Source: Photobacterium arenosum (GTDB taxonomy: Bacteria; Pseudomonadota; Gammaproteobacteria; Enterobacterales; Vibrionaceae). Taken from it: 64,000 nt of DNA. Below the pieces are notes generated by a model, which was not told the DNA's origin, did no database searches, and saw nothing but the letters and a program-made list of their open reading frames with translations. The stretch spans positions 124,001 through 188,000 of the forward strand of contig NZ_JACYTP010000001.1 in NCBI RefSeq assembly GCF_014841115.1, read 5' to 3'. This document shows positions 1-7,812 of the stretch, in pieces. Each line of letters begins with the position of its first letter. The first letter of the stretch is position 1. Position numbers and translations under genes: made by a program.

Positions 1-599
1 ATCAGGCGTTGCTGGAATGGCGAGTGGCCTATCATGATTTACTGGATAACGCTGGCGGTTACATTCCGGGGGCACAGATCAGCTTTTTCGACCTGCAATT
101 AGGGGTTGATCAAGATGGCGATGTGGATCTTAACCAGCTTTACCTGCTCGATGCCATGTCACTGGCGCCTGATTATCGGGTATTTGACTCCTTATCCTGG
201 AATATCCGTGCCGGCTATGATCGACAGCCAGATACTCGCGGTTTGACTGGCCGATACTTCATGCAGGGCGGGTACGGTAAATCCTGGGGAGATGCTAACC
301 GTTTACACGCTTATGCGTTACTCTCTTCTGAGCTGAATTATTTTGATGCTCAGGGTGAAAACCTGTCGTTGGGTTTGGGGATGGAGTCGGGCTTGGTCTG
401 GCAGGCTAACGAAGAGCACAAACTGGCCTTGTCCGCACAGGGGCTGTACCAGTGGGATGCTATGCGCTGGCGTACGGAATCACAGGCAAGTTGGCACTGG
501 GCGCTTAGCCAGCAGTTGGGATTACGCACCGAAGTTACCTATCAGCAGTGGCAACGTGATGAACTGTCCTCCACATTGCGGTTCTTTGTCTATCTGTGA
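1..599 (+). CDS. DUF4105-family envelope protein, C-terminal part (5' end outside window)
   Basis: The reading frame is open from the window edge to TGA at 597-599, so only about 198 C-terminal residues are visible. The sequence resembles the C-terminal part of DUF4105 (Lnb N-terminal periplasmic domain) proteins: it has the stretch HDLLDNAGGYIPGAQISFFD, followed by alternating aromatic and hydrophobic residues typical of outer-membrane beta strands, and ends with Phe-Phe-Val-Tyr-Leu. The catalytic or N-terminal domain and the signal peptide lie upstream and cannot be checked. A weak hairpin (621-637) follows. Function of the family is not established; an envelope role is inferred from the barrel-like tail. 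Confidence 0.75.
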   Translation, partial: QALLEWRVAYHDLLDNAGGYIPGAQISFFDLQLGVDQDGDVDLNQLYLLDAMSLAPDYRVFDSLSWNIRAGYDRQPDTRGLTGRYFMQGGYGKSWGDANRLHAYALLSSELNYFDAQGENLSLGLGMESGLVWQANEEHKLALSAQGLYQWDAMRWRTESQASWHWALSQQLGLRTEVTYQQWQRDELSSTLRFFVYL

Positions 600-882
600 T
601 TGCCTTTCGTGATGATGCCTTGCGGTTGTTTGCCGCAGGGTGTTTTACGGGCAGTCAGATCGTTCTTCTTTGATTGATTCACCGCATGTTTCTGCACTCG
701 GTATGCGGTGAGCCGGACTGTGAGATTTATCAGTGTAATGTGATAATTTTGCTACCATAAAACACGTAAACCCATTATTCTTGGCGCCGCTTGATTCCCG
801 TGTTACTGAATGCGTTCGTATAACCTGTTTTTTACTCATTTTTGAACGTTATTTTCTGTTAAACATTGGGATGTACATACAC

Positions 883-1854
883 ATGATCACCGCATCAATA
901 GCCATATTGTTGGGCTTTGCTCTTTTAGTCTGGAGTGCAGATAAATTTGTCGACGGGGCTGCTGCCAGTGCCGGCTATCTGGGGATGCCACCACTGTTAA
1001 TCGGTATGGTTATTGTGGGCTTCGGTACTTCCGCACCAGAAATGGTTGTATCGGCTATGGCATCCATCGACGGTAAACCTGAGCTGGCTTTGGGTAATGC
1101 TCTTGGATCCAATATTGTCAATATCGGGCTTATTCTGGGTATTACGGCAATCATTGCGCCTATCGCCGTCCAGTCGAACATCATCAGAAAAGAGCTTCCA
1201 CTACTTATACTTATCGGTATCCTTGCAGGTATTTTGCTCTGGGATGGCGAGTTAACACGCGTTGAAGCGGTTGTCTTGCTGATTGGATTTTTTGGCTTGA
1301 TTGGCTGGTCTATTTATTCTGCTCTGAAAGGTAAAGGCGATACGCTGGAGTCAGAGACGGCAAACGAGCTGAAAGCCAACAACATGCCTTTAAAGAAAGC
1401 CGTGATGTGGCTGCTTATTGGTCTGGTGCTTTTGGTGGTGAGTTCCCGAATTCTGGTTTGGGGCGCGGTGACCATTGCTCAGTCACTTGGTGTCAGTGAT
1501 CTTATTATTGGTCTGACTATTGTTGCTCTTGGCACTTCACTGCCAGAACTGGCGGCTTCTGTGGCTGCTGCACGTAAAGGTGAACACGATATCGCTATTG
1601 GTAATGTTGTCGGTTCAAATATGTTCAATATACTGGCAGTTATTGGTATCGCTGGTGTTATTTCTCCGATCAGCGGCATTGGCGTTGAAGTGTTTGCTCG
1701 CGACTGGGCCGTCATGATGGGACTGACCGTAGCCCTGGTTGTGATGTGCATGGGCTTCCGGGGGCCGGGCCGCATCAACCGCTTTGAAGGTTTGTTGCTA
1801 CTGATTGCCATCGTCGCCTATAACTTATTTTTATTCAGCACTGTAGCTGGCTGA
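883..1854 (+). CDS. Calcium/sodium antiporter, CaCA family (YrbG-like)
   Basis: This is a 323-residue inner-membrane cation exchanger with two homologous halves. Each half carries the CaCA alpha-repeat signature: GFGTSAPEMVVS with GNALGSNIVNIGL in the first, and ALGTSLPELAAS with GNVVGSNMFNILA in the second. The acidic Glu in each GTS-PE motif is the expected ion ligand. About ten hydrophobic segments are visible. I chose ATG 883 because MITASIAILL aligns with the N terminus of E. coli YrbG; ATG 871 is in frame and also possible, while the TTG further upstream is unlikely. A rho-independent terminator follows at about 1878. In E. coli the homologue lies near LPS-transport genes, but that context is absent here. 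Confidence 0.9.
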   Translation: MITASIAILLGFALLVWSADKFVDGAAASAGYLGMPPLLIGMVIVGFGTSAPEMVVSAMASIDGKPELALGNALGSNIVNIGLILGITAIIAPIAVQSNIIRKELPLLILIGILAGILLWDGELTRVEAVVLLIGFFGLIGWSIYSALKGKGDTLESETANELKANNMPLKKAVMWLLIGLVLLVVSSRILVWGAVTIAQSLGVSDLIIGLTIVALGTSLPELAASVAAARKGEHDIAIGNVVGSNMFNILAVIGIAGVISPISGIGVEVFARDWAVMMGLTVALVVMCMGFRGPGRINRFEGLLLLIAIVAYNLFLFSTVAG

Positions 1855-1877
1855 TTATTTTACAGGTAGCAAAAAGA

Positions 1878-1907
1878 GAGGGGGCGATTAAGCCCCCTTG
1901 GTTTTTC
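1878..1907 (+). terminator. Rho-independent terminator of the antiporter gene
   Basis: GGGGGC at 1880-1885 pairs with GCCCCC at 1892-1897 around a six-base loop, followed by a T-rich tail. Confidence 0.75.
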
Positions 1908-2134
1908 TTCTATCGACTTTCCCGTCAAAAGTGATCTTTCTTCGGTCTTTCTGCATTGATTTTGTATGCGCTACTCTGAAAATGAGAGTTCACAGAGGAT
2001 TGTATTCAATACTCTTTTGTCTTATTTATCATTACTTAAAAAGTCGTCCATGATTGGTTTGGATAATTTTCTATCTGAACCAAGTAAGTATCTCTTTGGG
2101 AAAATCTTCATTTGAGAGAATAAGGACGCTAACA

Positions 2135-4675
2135 ATGCGAAAAACCCTCATTCATACAGCAATTGCATTGGTATTGGTGAGCCCAGTATCGGCCTATGCG
2201 ATTGACTGTACAGCTTTTCCAGTCTGGGCAAGTGGAACTCCGTATAATGGAGGGGCACAAGTACAGCATCTTAATAACGCCTATCAGGCAAATTGGTGGA
2301 ACCAGAATAAGGATCCTGTTCAGTATTCTGATCCTTACGAAGAATGGTCTTTGCTGGGTGTGTGTGATGCTCCTGGCGGTAATCAGCCCCCGACAGTGAC
2401 TTTGACGTCACCATTGAATAATGCTCAGTTTGGTGTCAATGAAGCCATTTCTTTGACCGCCAATGCGGCGGACAGTGATGGGCAGTTGGTTGACGTCACG
2501 TTTAAAGTGGACGGCAATACTGTGGGTATTGATGATACCGCCCCGTATTCAGTGCCGTGGATTACGGTTGAAGGTAGTCATTCTGTCACTGTAGTGGCGA
2601 CTGATGATAAAGGGGCGAGCCGAACCGATTCCGTGACTATCACTGTGGTGGCAGAAGGTAACAACCAGCCCCCAAGTGTGGCATTGACGAATCCGACGAC
2701 TGTATCACAAATCAAAGAAGGTGACGTTGTCACCCTTAGTGCTGATGCAACGGATCAGGACGGTACAGTGGCTTCCGTTGAGTTTTATGTTGATGACCAA
2801 CTGGTGGGAACTGCAACTTCCTCACCTTTTGAGTCTGTCTGGTCTGCCACCGCGGGCAGCCACGAATTTAAGTCAAAAGCCACAGACGATAATGGTGCGG
2901 TAACCTGGAGCTCAGTCGTTACTGTCGCGGTTTCAGGTGCTACTGGTGGCGGATGTGCTGGCGTACCTGTTTATCAGGCTGGCACCAGTTACCAGGTAGG
3001 TGATCTGGTCCAAAGTGCAAATTACAAATATAGCTGTGATGTGGCTGGCTGGTGTTCGTCTGAATCGGCCTGGGCATACGAACCGGGAACCGGTCTTTAT
3101 TGGACCGACGCCTGGACTGAGCAGGGGATATGTGCGGTTGTGCCGACAGTCACCTTTAGCTCTCCGGCCGACAATGCAACAGTGTTAAATAGTGACGTTG
3201 TCACGCTGGCGGTGGATGCAACAGATGCTGACGGCTCCGTGTCGCAAGTGGAATTTTTTGCGGCTGGACAAAGCTTAGGCATCGATACCTCAGCGCCCTA
3301 CAGTGTTACTTGGACTGCGACGGGAACAGGGGCTGTCAGTTTGTCGGCTGTGGCAACAGATAATGAAGGCAATCAGGGCAGTGCGGGCGTTTTGGTCAAT
3401 GTCAGTGACGAGCCATTGGTTGTCACCCTGACGTCACCGGCATCCGGCACTTCTGTTGGCTTAGGTAAGGCTGTTGTTGTGTCTGCAGATGCGGCATCAC
3501 TGAACAGCACAGTGAACAGTGTTGATTTCCTGGTTAATGGTGCAGTGATCGCCACGGACTCTACCTCACCATACAGCACCCACTGGACGCCAGGCGCTGT
3601 GGGTAATTACACAGTCTCTGCGAGGGCAACAGATGCAACCGGACTGGCCGTTACATCTGCCGCCTCTACCGTCAAGGTGCTTCAGCAGTCTGTAAAAACC
3701 CATAAGCTGATTGGTTATTGGCATAACTTTGTCAATGGCGCGGGTTGTCCTATCAACCTTAGCGAGATGTCAGACGCATGGGATATCATCGATATTGCCT
3801 TTGCGGAGAACGATCGCAACAGTACGGGCACTGTCCATTTCAATTTGTACAGTGGTGATATTCACAGCAGCTGCCCGGCACTGGATCCCCAGAAATTCAA
3901 GCAGGATATGGCCGTACTTCAGGCCCAGGGTAAGAAATTCGTCTTGTCTCTTGGTGGCGCCGAAGGAACCATCACCCTCAATACGGATTCTGATGAACAG
4001 CATTTTGTCAGCAGTCTGACTGCGTTGATCAACGAATGGGGATTTGACGGGCTGGACATTGACCTTGAGAGCGGATCCAATCTGGTTCACGGCTCTCAGA
4101 TTCAGGCCCGTCTGCCTCGCGCGCTGAAGCAGATTGAAGTGAATATGGGCGGTGATATGTACCTGACCATGGCTCCTGAACATCCGTATGTTCAGGGAGG
4201 TATGGTGGCGTATTCCGGTATCTGGGGCGCTTACATTCCACTGATTAATGCACTGCGAGATACCTTGGATCTTCTGCATGTGCAGTTATATAACAATGGT
4301 GGTTTGCCGAACCCATATCTGCCAGGTGCGGCACCAGAAGGCTCAGTGGACATGATGGTGGCACAGTCCAAAATGCTGATCGAGGGATTCACGTTAGCCA
4401 ATGGCGAGCAGTTTGCGCCACTGCGTGATGATCAGGTCGCCATCGGTCTGCCGTCCGGTCCCAGCTCTGCTAACTCAGGCCAGGCACCGACTCAGAACAT
4501 TCTGGATGCGTTAGACTGCCTGACCATCGGTACGCATTGCCAGACTGTGGTTCCGGCGTTTAATTACAGTAATTATGCCGGGGTCATGACCTGGTCAATT
4601 AACTGGGATAAACACGACGGTTATAACTTCTCCGGTCCGGTTGGTGCGAAACTGGATGCGATGAACGCGCAGTAA
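2135..4675 (+). CDS. Secreted GH18 chitinase with two CBM5/12 and four Ig-like domains
   Basis: This 846-residue extracellular glycosidase hydrolyses chitin. Order of domains: signal peptide (1-22, ending Ala-Tyr-Ala), a chitin-binding CBM5/12 module (about 23-77), two bacterial Ig-like repeats (about 84-175 and 178-270), a second CBM5/12 (about 273-332), two more Ig-like repeats (about 336-423 and 427-518), and a GH18 barrel (about 521-846). The GH18 catalytic motif DGLDIDLE is at 638-645, with Glu645 the proton donor. ATG 2135 has AAGGA 8 bases upstream and begins the signal peptide; the upstream in-frame start at 2054 would bury it. Export by the type II system is inferred from known Vibrio chitinases. 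The gene stands alone, ending in a terminator. Confidence 0.95.
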   Translation: MRKTLIHTAIALVLVSPVSAYAIDCTAFPVWASGTPYNGGAQVQHLNNAYQANWWNQNKDPVQYSDPYEEWSLLGVCDAPGGNQPPTVTLTSPLNNAQFGVNEAISLTANAADSDGQLVDVTFKVDGNTVGIDDTAPYSVPWITVEGSHSVTVVATDDKGASRTDSVTITVVAEGNNQPPSVALTNPTTVSQIKEGDVVTLSADATDQDGTVASVEFYVDDQLVGTATSSPFESVWSATAGSHEFKSKATDDNGAVTWSSVVTVAVSGATGGGCAGVPVYQAGTSYQVGDLVQSANYKYSCDVAGWCSSESAWAYEPGTGLYWTDAWTEQGICAVVPTVTFSSPADNATVLNSDVVTLAVDATDADGSVSQVEFFAAGQSLGIDTSAPYSVTWTATGTGAVSLSAVATDNEGNQGSAGVLVNVSDEPLVVTLTSPASGTSVGLGKAVVVSADAASLNSTVNSVDFLVNGAVIATDSTSPYSTHWTPGAVGNYTVSARATDATGLAVTSAASTVKVLQQSVKTHKLIGYWHNFVNGAGCPINLSEMSDAWDIIDIAFAENDRNSTGTVHFNLYSGDIHSSCPALDPQKFKQDMAVLQAQGKKFVLSLGGAEGTITLNTDSDEQHFVSSLTALINEWGFDGLDIDLESGSNLVHGSQIQARLPRALKQIEVNMGGDMYLTMAPEHPYVQGGMVAYSGIWGAYIPLINALRDTLDLLHVQLYNNGGLPNPYLPGAAPEGSVDMMVAQSKMLIEGFTLANGEQFAPLRDDQVAIGLPSGPSSANSGQAPTQNILDALDCLTIGTHCQTVVPAFNYSNYAGVMTWSINWDKHDGYNFSGPVGAKLDAMNAQ

Positions 4676-4699
4676 AAAGCTTTTTATAACCATTAAGAC

Positions 4700-4732
4700 A
4701 TACGGGTTGCCGCTGGCAGCCCGTATTTTTTT
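4700..4732 (+). terminator. Terminator of the chitinase gene
   Basis: ATACGGG at 4700-4706 pairs with CCCGTAT at 4720-4726, with an internal GCC/GGC extension, followed by a run of seven T. It lies between convergent genes. Confidence 0.8.
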
Positions 4733-4770
4733 GTCATACCTGAATCGTTCTCCATACCGGCAATGCTTGC

Positions 4771-5706
4771 TTAGTAGGCTTTTACGTCTGTCACAAACCC
4801 CTTGGGCTTGAGGGCAAGAATGGAGCATTTAGTATTCTGGATGATGTCTTCGGCAGTATTTCCCATGATAAAACCGGGTATGCCAGATCTGGCAACTGTT
4901 CCCATAATCAATAACTCAATGCCTTCGCTTTCAATGATGCCGGGGATGCACTTCTGAGGAAGACCTTTGGGGTGGAATTCTTTCACTGGCCCGCCAATGC
5001 CAGATAGCGTGATCAGTGCTTTCAGTCCATTAATATGTTTTTGTTCCGCTTCTTTGATGGATTGCTGAAGTTCTTGCTCAGGGACATGAATAAACGGGTT
5101 ACCGGCAATTTCTTCGTACGGGAAATCCCAGCAGGAAATGATATTCAGACTTCCGTCACAACTGTCTGCCAGTGATCGGGACAACTGAAGCAGCATCAGA
5201 TCAAGATCTGTCTCTTCCCTGCTATCGTTTTCAGCATCAATCGCAACGGCAACATGGACCTTCTTCTGCGCATGCGTAATGGGACGGCATAGCCAGACCG
5301 GACAGGGGCATTGCCTGAGTAGTTCCATATCAATGGCTTTCAACCCAGTCTCGCTTTGATTGAAATTGGCGGATTTCAGCACCAGATCGTAACTGTCTCT
5401 GAGCACATGTTGAATGACGAGTGTGGAGGGCGTTTTGCTGCTTTCCGCCAGAATGACGGGCATAACAGATTGTTCAGACAGAGACAGCGCTGACGTCGTC
5501 TGCGCAATCTGCAGTTTGGTACTTTCAATGAGTGCTTGTTCCCAATTGGCCTGGTAACTCCCCAGCGTTTCAGGTAGCTCAGGGTAAATAATCAACACGG
5601 TGAGGTTACAGTGGTGATTATTTGACAGGCTCAATGCCTGTTTTAATCCATCTGATTCATCCTGCACACCATCACTGATAAAGAGCAAGTTTTCAAATCG
5701 ACGCAT
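4771..5706 (-). CDS. Tandem universal stress protein, UspE-like
   Basis: This 311-residue cytoplasmic protein contains two UspA domains. The C-terminal half has the UspA ATP-type motif pattern G-x2-G-x9-G: the stretch GTVARSGIPGFIMGNTAEDI closely resembles the same region of E. coli UspE, and the protein ends with a Lys-Pro-Lys-Gly-Phe stretch like UspE. The N-terminal domain starts RRFENLLFISDG. ATG 5706 has GGAG 9 bases upstream; ATG 5712, two codons earlier, has the same GGAG only 3 bases away and is the alternative. UspE-type proteins contribute to stress resistance and motility or aggregation; the exact role here is not shown by the sequence. Confidence 0.88.
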   Translation of the reverse strand: MRRFENLLFISDGVQDESDGLKQALSLSNNHHCNLTVLIIYPELPETLGSYQANWEQALIESTKLQIAQTTSALSLSEQSVMPVILAESSKTPSTLVIQHVLRDSYDLVLKSANFNQSETGLKAIDMELLRQCPCPVWLCRPITHAQKKVHVAVAIDAENDSREETDLDLMLLQLSRSLADSCDGSLNIISCWDFPYEEIAGNPFIHVPEQELQQSIKEAEQKHINGLKALITLSGIGGPVKEFHPKGLPQKCIPGIIESEGIELLIMGTVARSGIPGFIMGNTAEDIIQNTKCSILALKPKGFVTDVKAY

Positions 5707-5926
5707 AAGCATGATCTCCGGTGCTTACAGAGGTGTATTGTTAGCCTAGACCAAAGTGCCGGGGTTGAGTGCATCAGGTTGATAATAACCAGCGGTATAA
5801 AAATCGTGCTTTAACTACTTACGGTTATAACGAAACCTGCTTTCTTAGTGTGATTAGGTATTTTTATCTGCAGTGGTGCTTAAACAATAATGAGCATCAG
5901 GAAAGATAAAAGTAGTAATGACTTAG

Positions 5927-6121
5927 ATGGATAAGACAAAGAAATGGGTAGCTCTGGTGTTGCTGCTGACATTAGGCGCAACAATGACGACAGGTGGTTG
6001 GAGCGCTTTGCTGAGTCTGATGGCTTTTTCGCTGCTTTTTTATCTGGTTGCCAGAAGAGCCTGGACTGTGAAAAGCCAAAGCAGCGAACAAGAGACGGCA
6101 CCGCAATGGGATACCGACTAA
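5927..6121 (+). CDS. Small putative membrane protein, 64 residues
   Basis: I do not recognise this ORF. It encodes a short basic N terminus (MDKTKKW), two adjoining hydrophobic stretches (about residues 8-20 and 25-42) and a polar C-terminal tail ending in acidic residues, which fits a small inner-membrane protein. It ends 5 bases before the stop codon of the convergent YeiH-like gene. No good Shine-Dalgarno sequence precedes ATG 5927 and there is no obvious terminator. The hydrophobic pattern and the absence of a competing gene on the other strand in 5713-5926 support it; it could still be chance. Confidence 0.4.
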   Translation: MDKTKKWVALVLLLTLGATMTTGGWSALLSLMAFSLLFYLVARRAWTVKSQSSEQETAPQWDTD

Positions 6122-6126
6122 GCCAT

Positions 6127-7080
6127 TCAGGCCGCCCCGAGCAATATAGCAAGTAATGAACCCAGGCCAATAATTAACCACAGCAACATACCCAGTAACA
6201 GCGGTTTAAAGCCTGCCGCACGCAGTTTTTGTACCGTAATTCCCGCCCCAATCATAAATAAACACACCACCAACAGGCGTTTCGAGAGTGCGAAGATCCC
6301 CTGATACAGCTCAGAGAATTGGGGGAGCCAGTGTGCCGTCAGCATAGCGACACAATAGAAGATGATGAACATTGGCACGGTTAGCTTTTTCTCTTTCCCC
6401 CGAAATATCAGAGCACTGAGAAACGCGAGCGGGATAATCCACAAGGCTCTGGCTAACTTAAGCGTGGTGGCTGTTTTTAACGCTTCGTCGCCATAAGCCC
6501 CTGCCGCACCAACCACTGAAGAGGTGTCATGAATGGCAATGGCAGCCCAGACACCAAACTCATGTTGCGTCATATCCAGCAGATGGCCAACAGAGGGAAA
6601 CAAGAAGAGAGCTGCTGAGTTCAGTATAAAAACCGTCGCCAGTGCCAGCGAGGTCTGATGGCTGTTAGCGCTGATTGCCGGAGAAACAGCCGCGATTGCG
6701 CTACCGCCGCAAATGGCTGTTCCGGATGCAATCAGATGACCGGTTTTGCTGTCTATCTTCAGCCATCGGGTGAGTAACCATCCCATGACTAAAGTCACGA
6801 CAATGGAAGCCACAATGAGCCCTAAACCTGCTTTGCTCGCTGCAATGGCGACATCAAGCTGAATGCCAAATCCCAGACCGATGATCGCCAATGACAGCAA
6901 TTTCTTTGTGATGGTGGCGACAGGAATATCTGCAGGGACAAACCCTAAGGTAGCGAGCGAGAAACCCAGAATCAGCGCCACAGGGGAGTTAATGAATGGC
7001 ATCAGGCAAATCAGCGCACCCAGCCAGAATAGAGGATAGCGCGTTAACTGTTGTTTCAGTAAGGCATGTTGGAACAGCAT
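6127..7080 (-). CDS. YeiH/UPF0324-family putative anion (sulfate) exporter
   Basis: This 317-residue polytopic membrane protein belongs to the YeiH (UPF0324, PSE) family. Recognisable features are the N-terminal LGALICLMPFINSPVALI segment, the conserved SGTAICGGSAIAAVSPAI loop, and AIHDTSSVVGAAGAYGDEA; roughly ten hydrophobic segments follow each other. The family is annotated as putative sulfate exporters, but transport has rarely been tested. I chose ATG 7080 because it starts just before the first hydrophobic segment; a GTG at 7095 is in frame but lacks a ribosome-binding site. No LysR-type regulator is adjacent, unlike yeiE-yeiH of E. coli. Confidence 0.85.
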   Translation of the reverse strand: MLFQHALLKQQLTRYPLFWLGALICLMPFINSPVALILGFSLATLGFVPADIPVATITKKLLSLAIIGLGFGIQLDVAIAASKAGLGLIVASIVVTLVMGWLLTRWLKIDSKTGHLIASGTAICGGSAIAAVSPAISANSHQTSLALATVFILNSAALFLFPSVGHLLDMTQHEFGVWAAIAIHDTSSVVGAAGAYGDEALKTATTLKLARALWIIPLAFLSALIFRGKEKKLTVPMFIIFYCVAMLTAHWLPQFSELYQGIFALSKRLLVVCLFMIGAGITVQKLRAAGFKPLLLGMLLWLIIGLGSLLAILLGAA

Positions 7081-7207
7081 CTTTCTACAGCACACAGAAA
7101 ATGAGAGCTGAAGTATACCTCTTCTTGGTAGTGAATATGACTGAAAATTTCAGTCGTTAAGACGTGTTATCTCTGGATGGTGACTGAATGGCGAGCAGAA
7201 AATATGT

Positions 7208-7531
7208 TTACTTTTTGACCCACAGGCCACTTGGGCTCTGATAAAAATGGCCGCTTTCGGTTTTTTCTATCGCTTTTTTGTACGCGAGTCGGCTTACTTC
7301 GGGCAATGTCAGCCCGTGTGATACGGCGATACGCTGGTAACTTTCTTTTCGTTCACTGTTAACAATTTGAATCAGCTGGCGTACTTCTGCTGAAGGTGAC
7401 GGTGCCAAAGCGGCTATGTAGCCATTGTTGGCTTCACCGACTAAGCCTTGTGCTTTTGCTTGTTGTAAATCGAGAGCAAAAGCATGTGCACAAAACAGCA
7501 ACATAGCCAGGTAAGTCAGTATGCGTTTCAT
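7208..7531 (-). CDS. ydbL: YdbL family (DUF1318) periplasmic protein
   Basis: This 107-residue protein has a clear signal peptide (MKRILTYLAMLLFCAHAFA) and the DUF1318 fold: LDLQQAKAQGLVGEANNGY near the N terminus and an ending GLWVKK. It is the last gene of the ydbH-ynbE-ydbL operon, 18 bases after ynbE. In E. coli YdbL modulates the YdbH-YnbE bridge, possibly as a chaperone. No terminator is obvious downstream, but the next 120 bases are empty before the YeiH-like gene on the same strand. Confidence 0.9.
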   Translation of the reverse strand: MKRILTYLAMLLFCAHAFALDLQQAKAQGLVGEANNGYIAALAPSPSAEVRQLIQIVNSERKESYQRIAVSHGLTLPEVSRLAYKKAIEKTESGHFYQSPSGLWVKK

Positions 7532-7549
7532 AACAGGCGCTCCGCCTTG

Positions 7550-7765
7550 TCAGAAGACATCATCGTCACTGAAAAGATCATCGATTTCCTTATCCACTTT
7601 AATCCTGATTTCATGTTCAATTTTCACGTTCAGATTGACTTCTATAGGCTTGTCAGATGCGGCAACCTGTACAGTAGGTGTACATCCGACCAAACCAGAA
7701 GTCATTAATAAGAATATCACTGCTAAACAGCCTGTCATACAGTAATACTTAAACTGAATATCCAT
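7550..7765 (-). CDS. ynbE: YnbE family lipoprotein
   Basis: This 71-residue outer-membrane lipoprotein has a hydrophobic signal segment and a lipobox around GLVGC, then the short YnbE core TPTVQVAASDKPIEVNLNVK and an acidic tail. In E. coli YnbE forms stacked beta strands that meet the C terminus of YdbH, making an intermembrane bridge for phospholipid movement. ATG 7765 has AAAGG nine bases upstream; the TTG at 7783 lies on that Shine-Dalgarno and is rejected. It sits between ydbH and ydbL, the order found in enterobacteria. Confidence 0.88.
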   Translation of the reverse strand: MDIQFKYYCMTGCLAVIFLLMTSGLVGCTPTVQVAASDKPIEVNLNVKIEHEIRIKVDKEIDDLFSDDDVF

Positions 7766-7812
7766 GGGCGTCGACCTTTTCAAGTCATTTGCAATAAATT
7801 CAGCGCAAAAGT

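Noticed and set aside
719-734. CRP-like site upstream of the antiporter gene
   Set aside because: TGTGA-N6-TCAGT matches only 8 of 10 core bases, which is too common to claim without more evidence.
3770-4279. Long reverse-strand ORF (169 codons) inside the chitinase
   Set aside because: It lies entirely antisense to the well-supported GH18 domain and has no family-like sequence.
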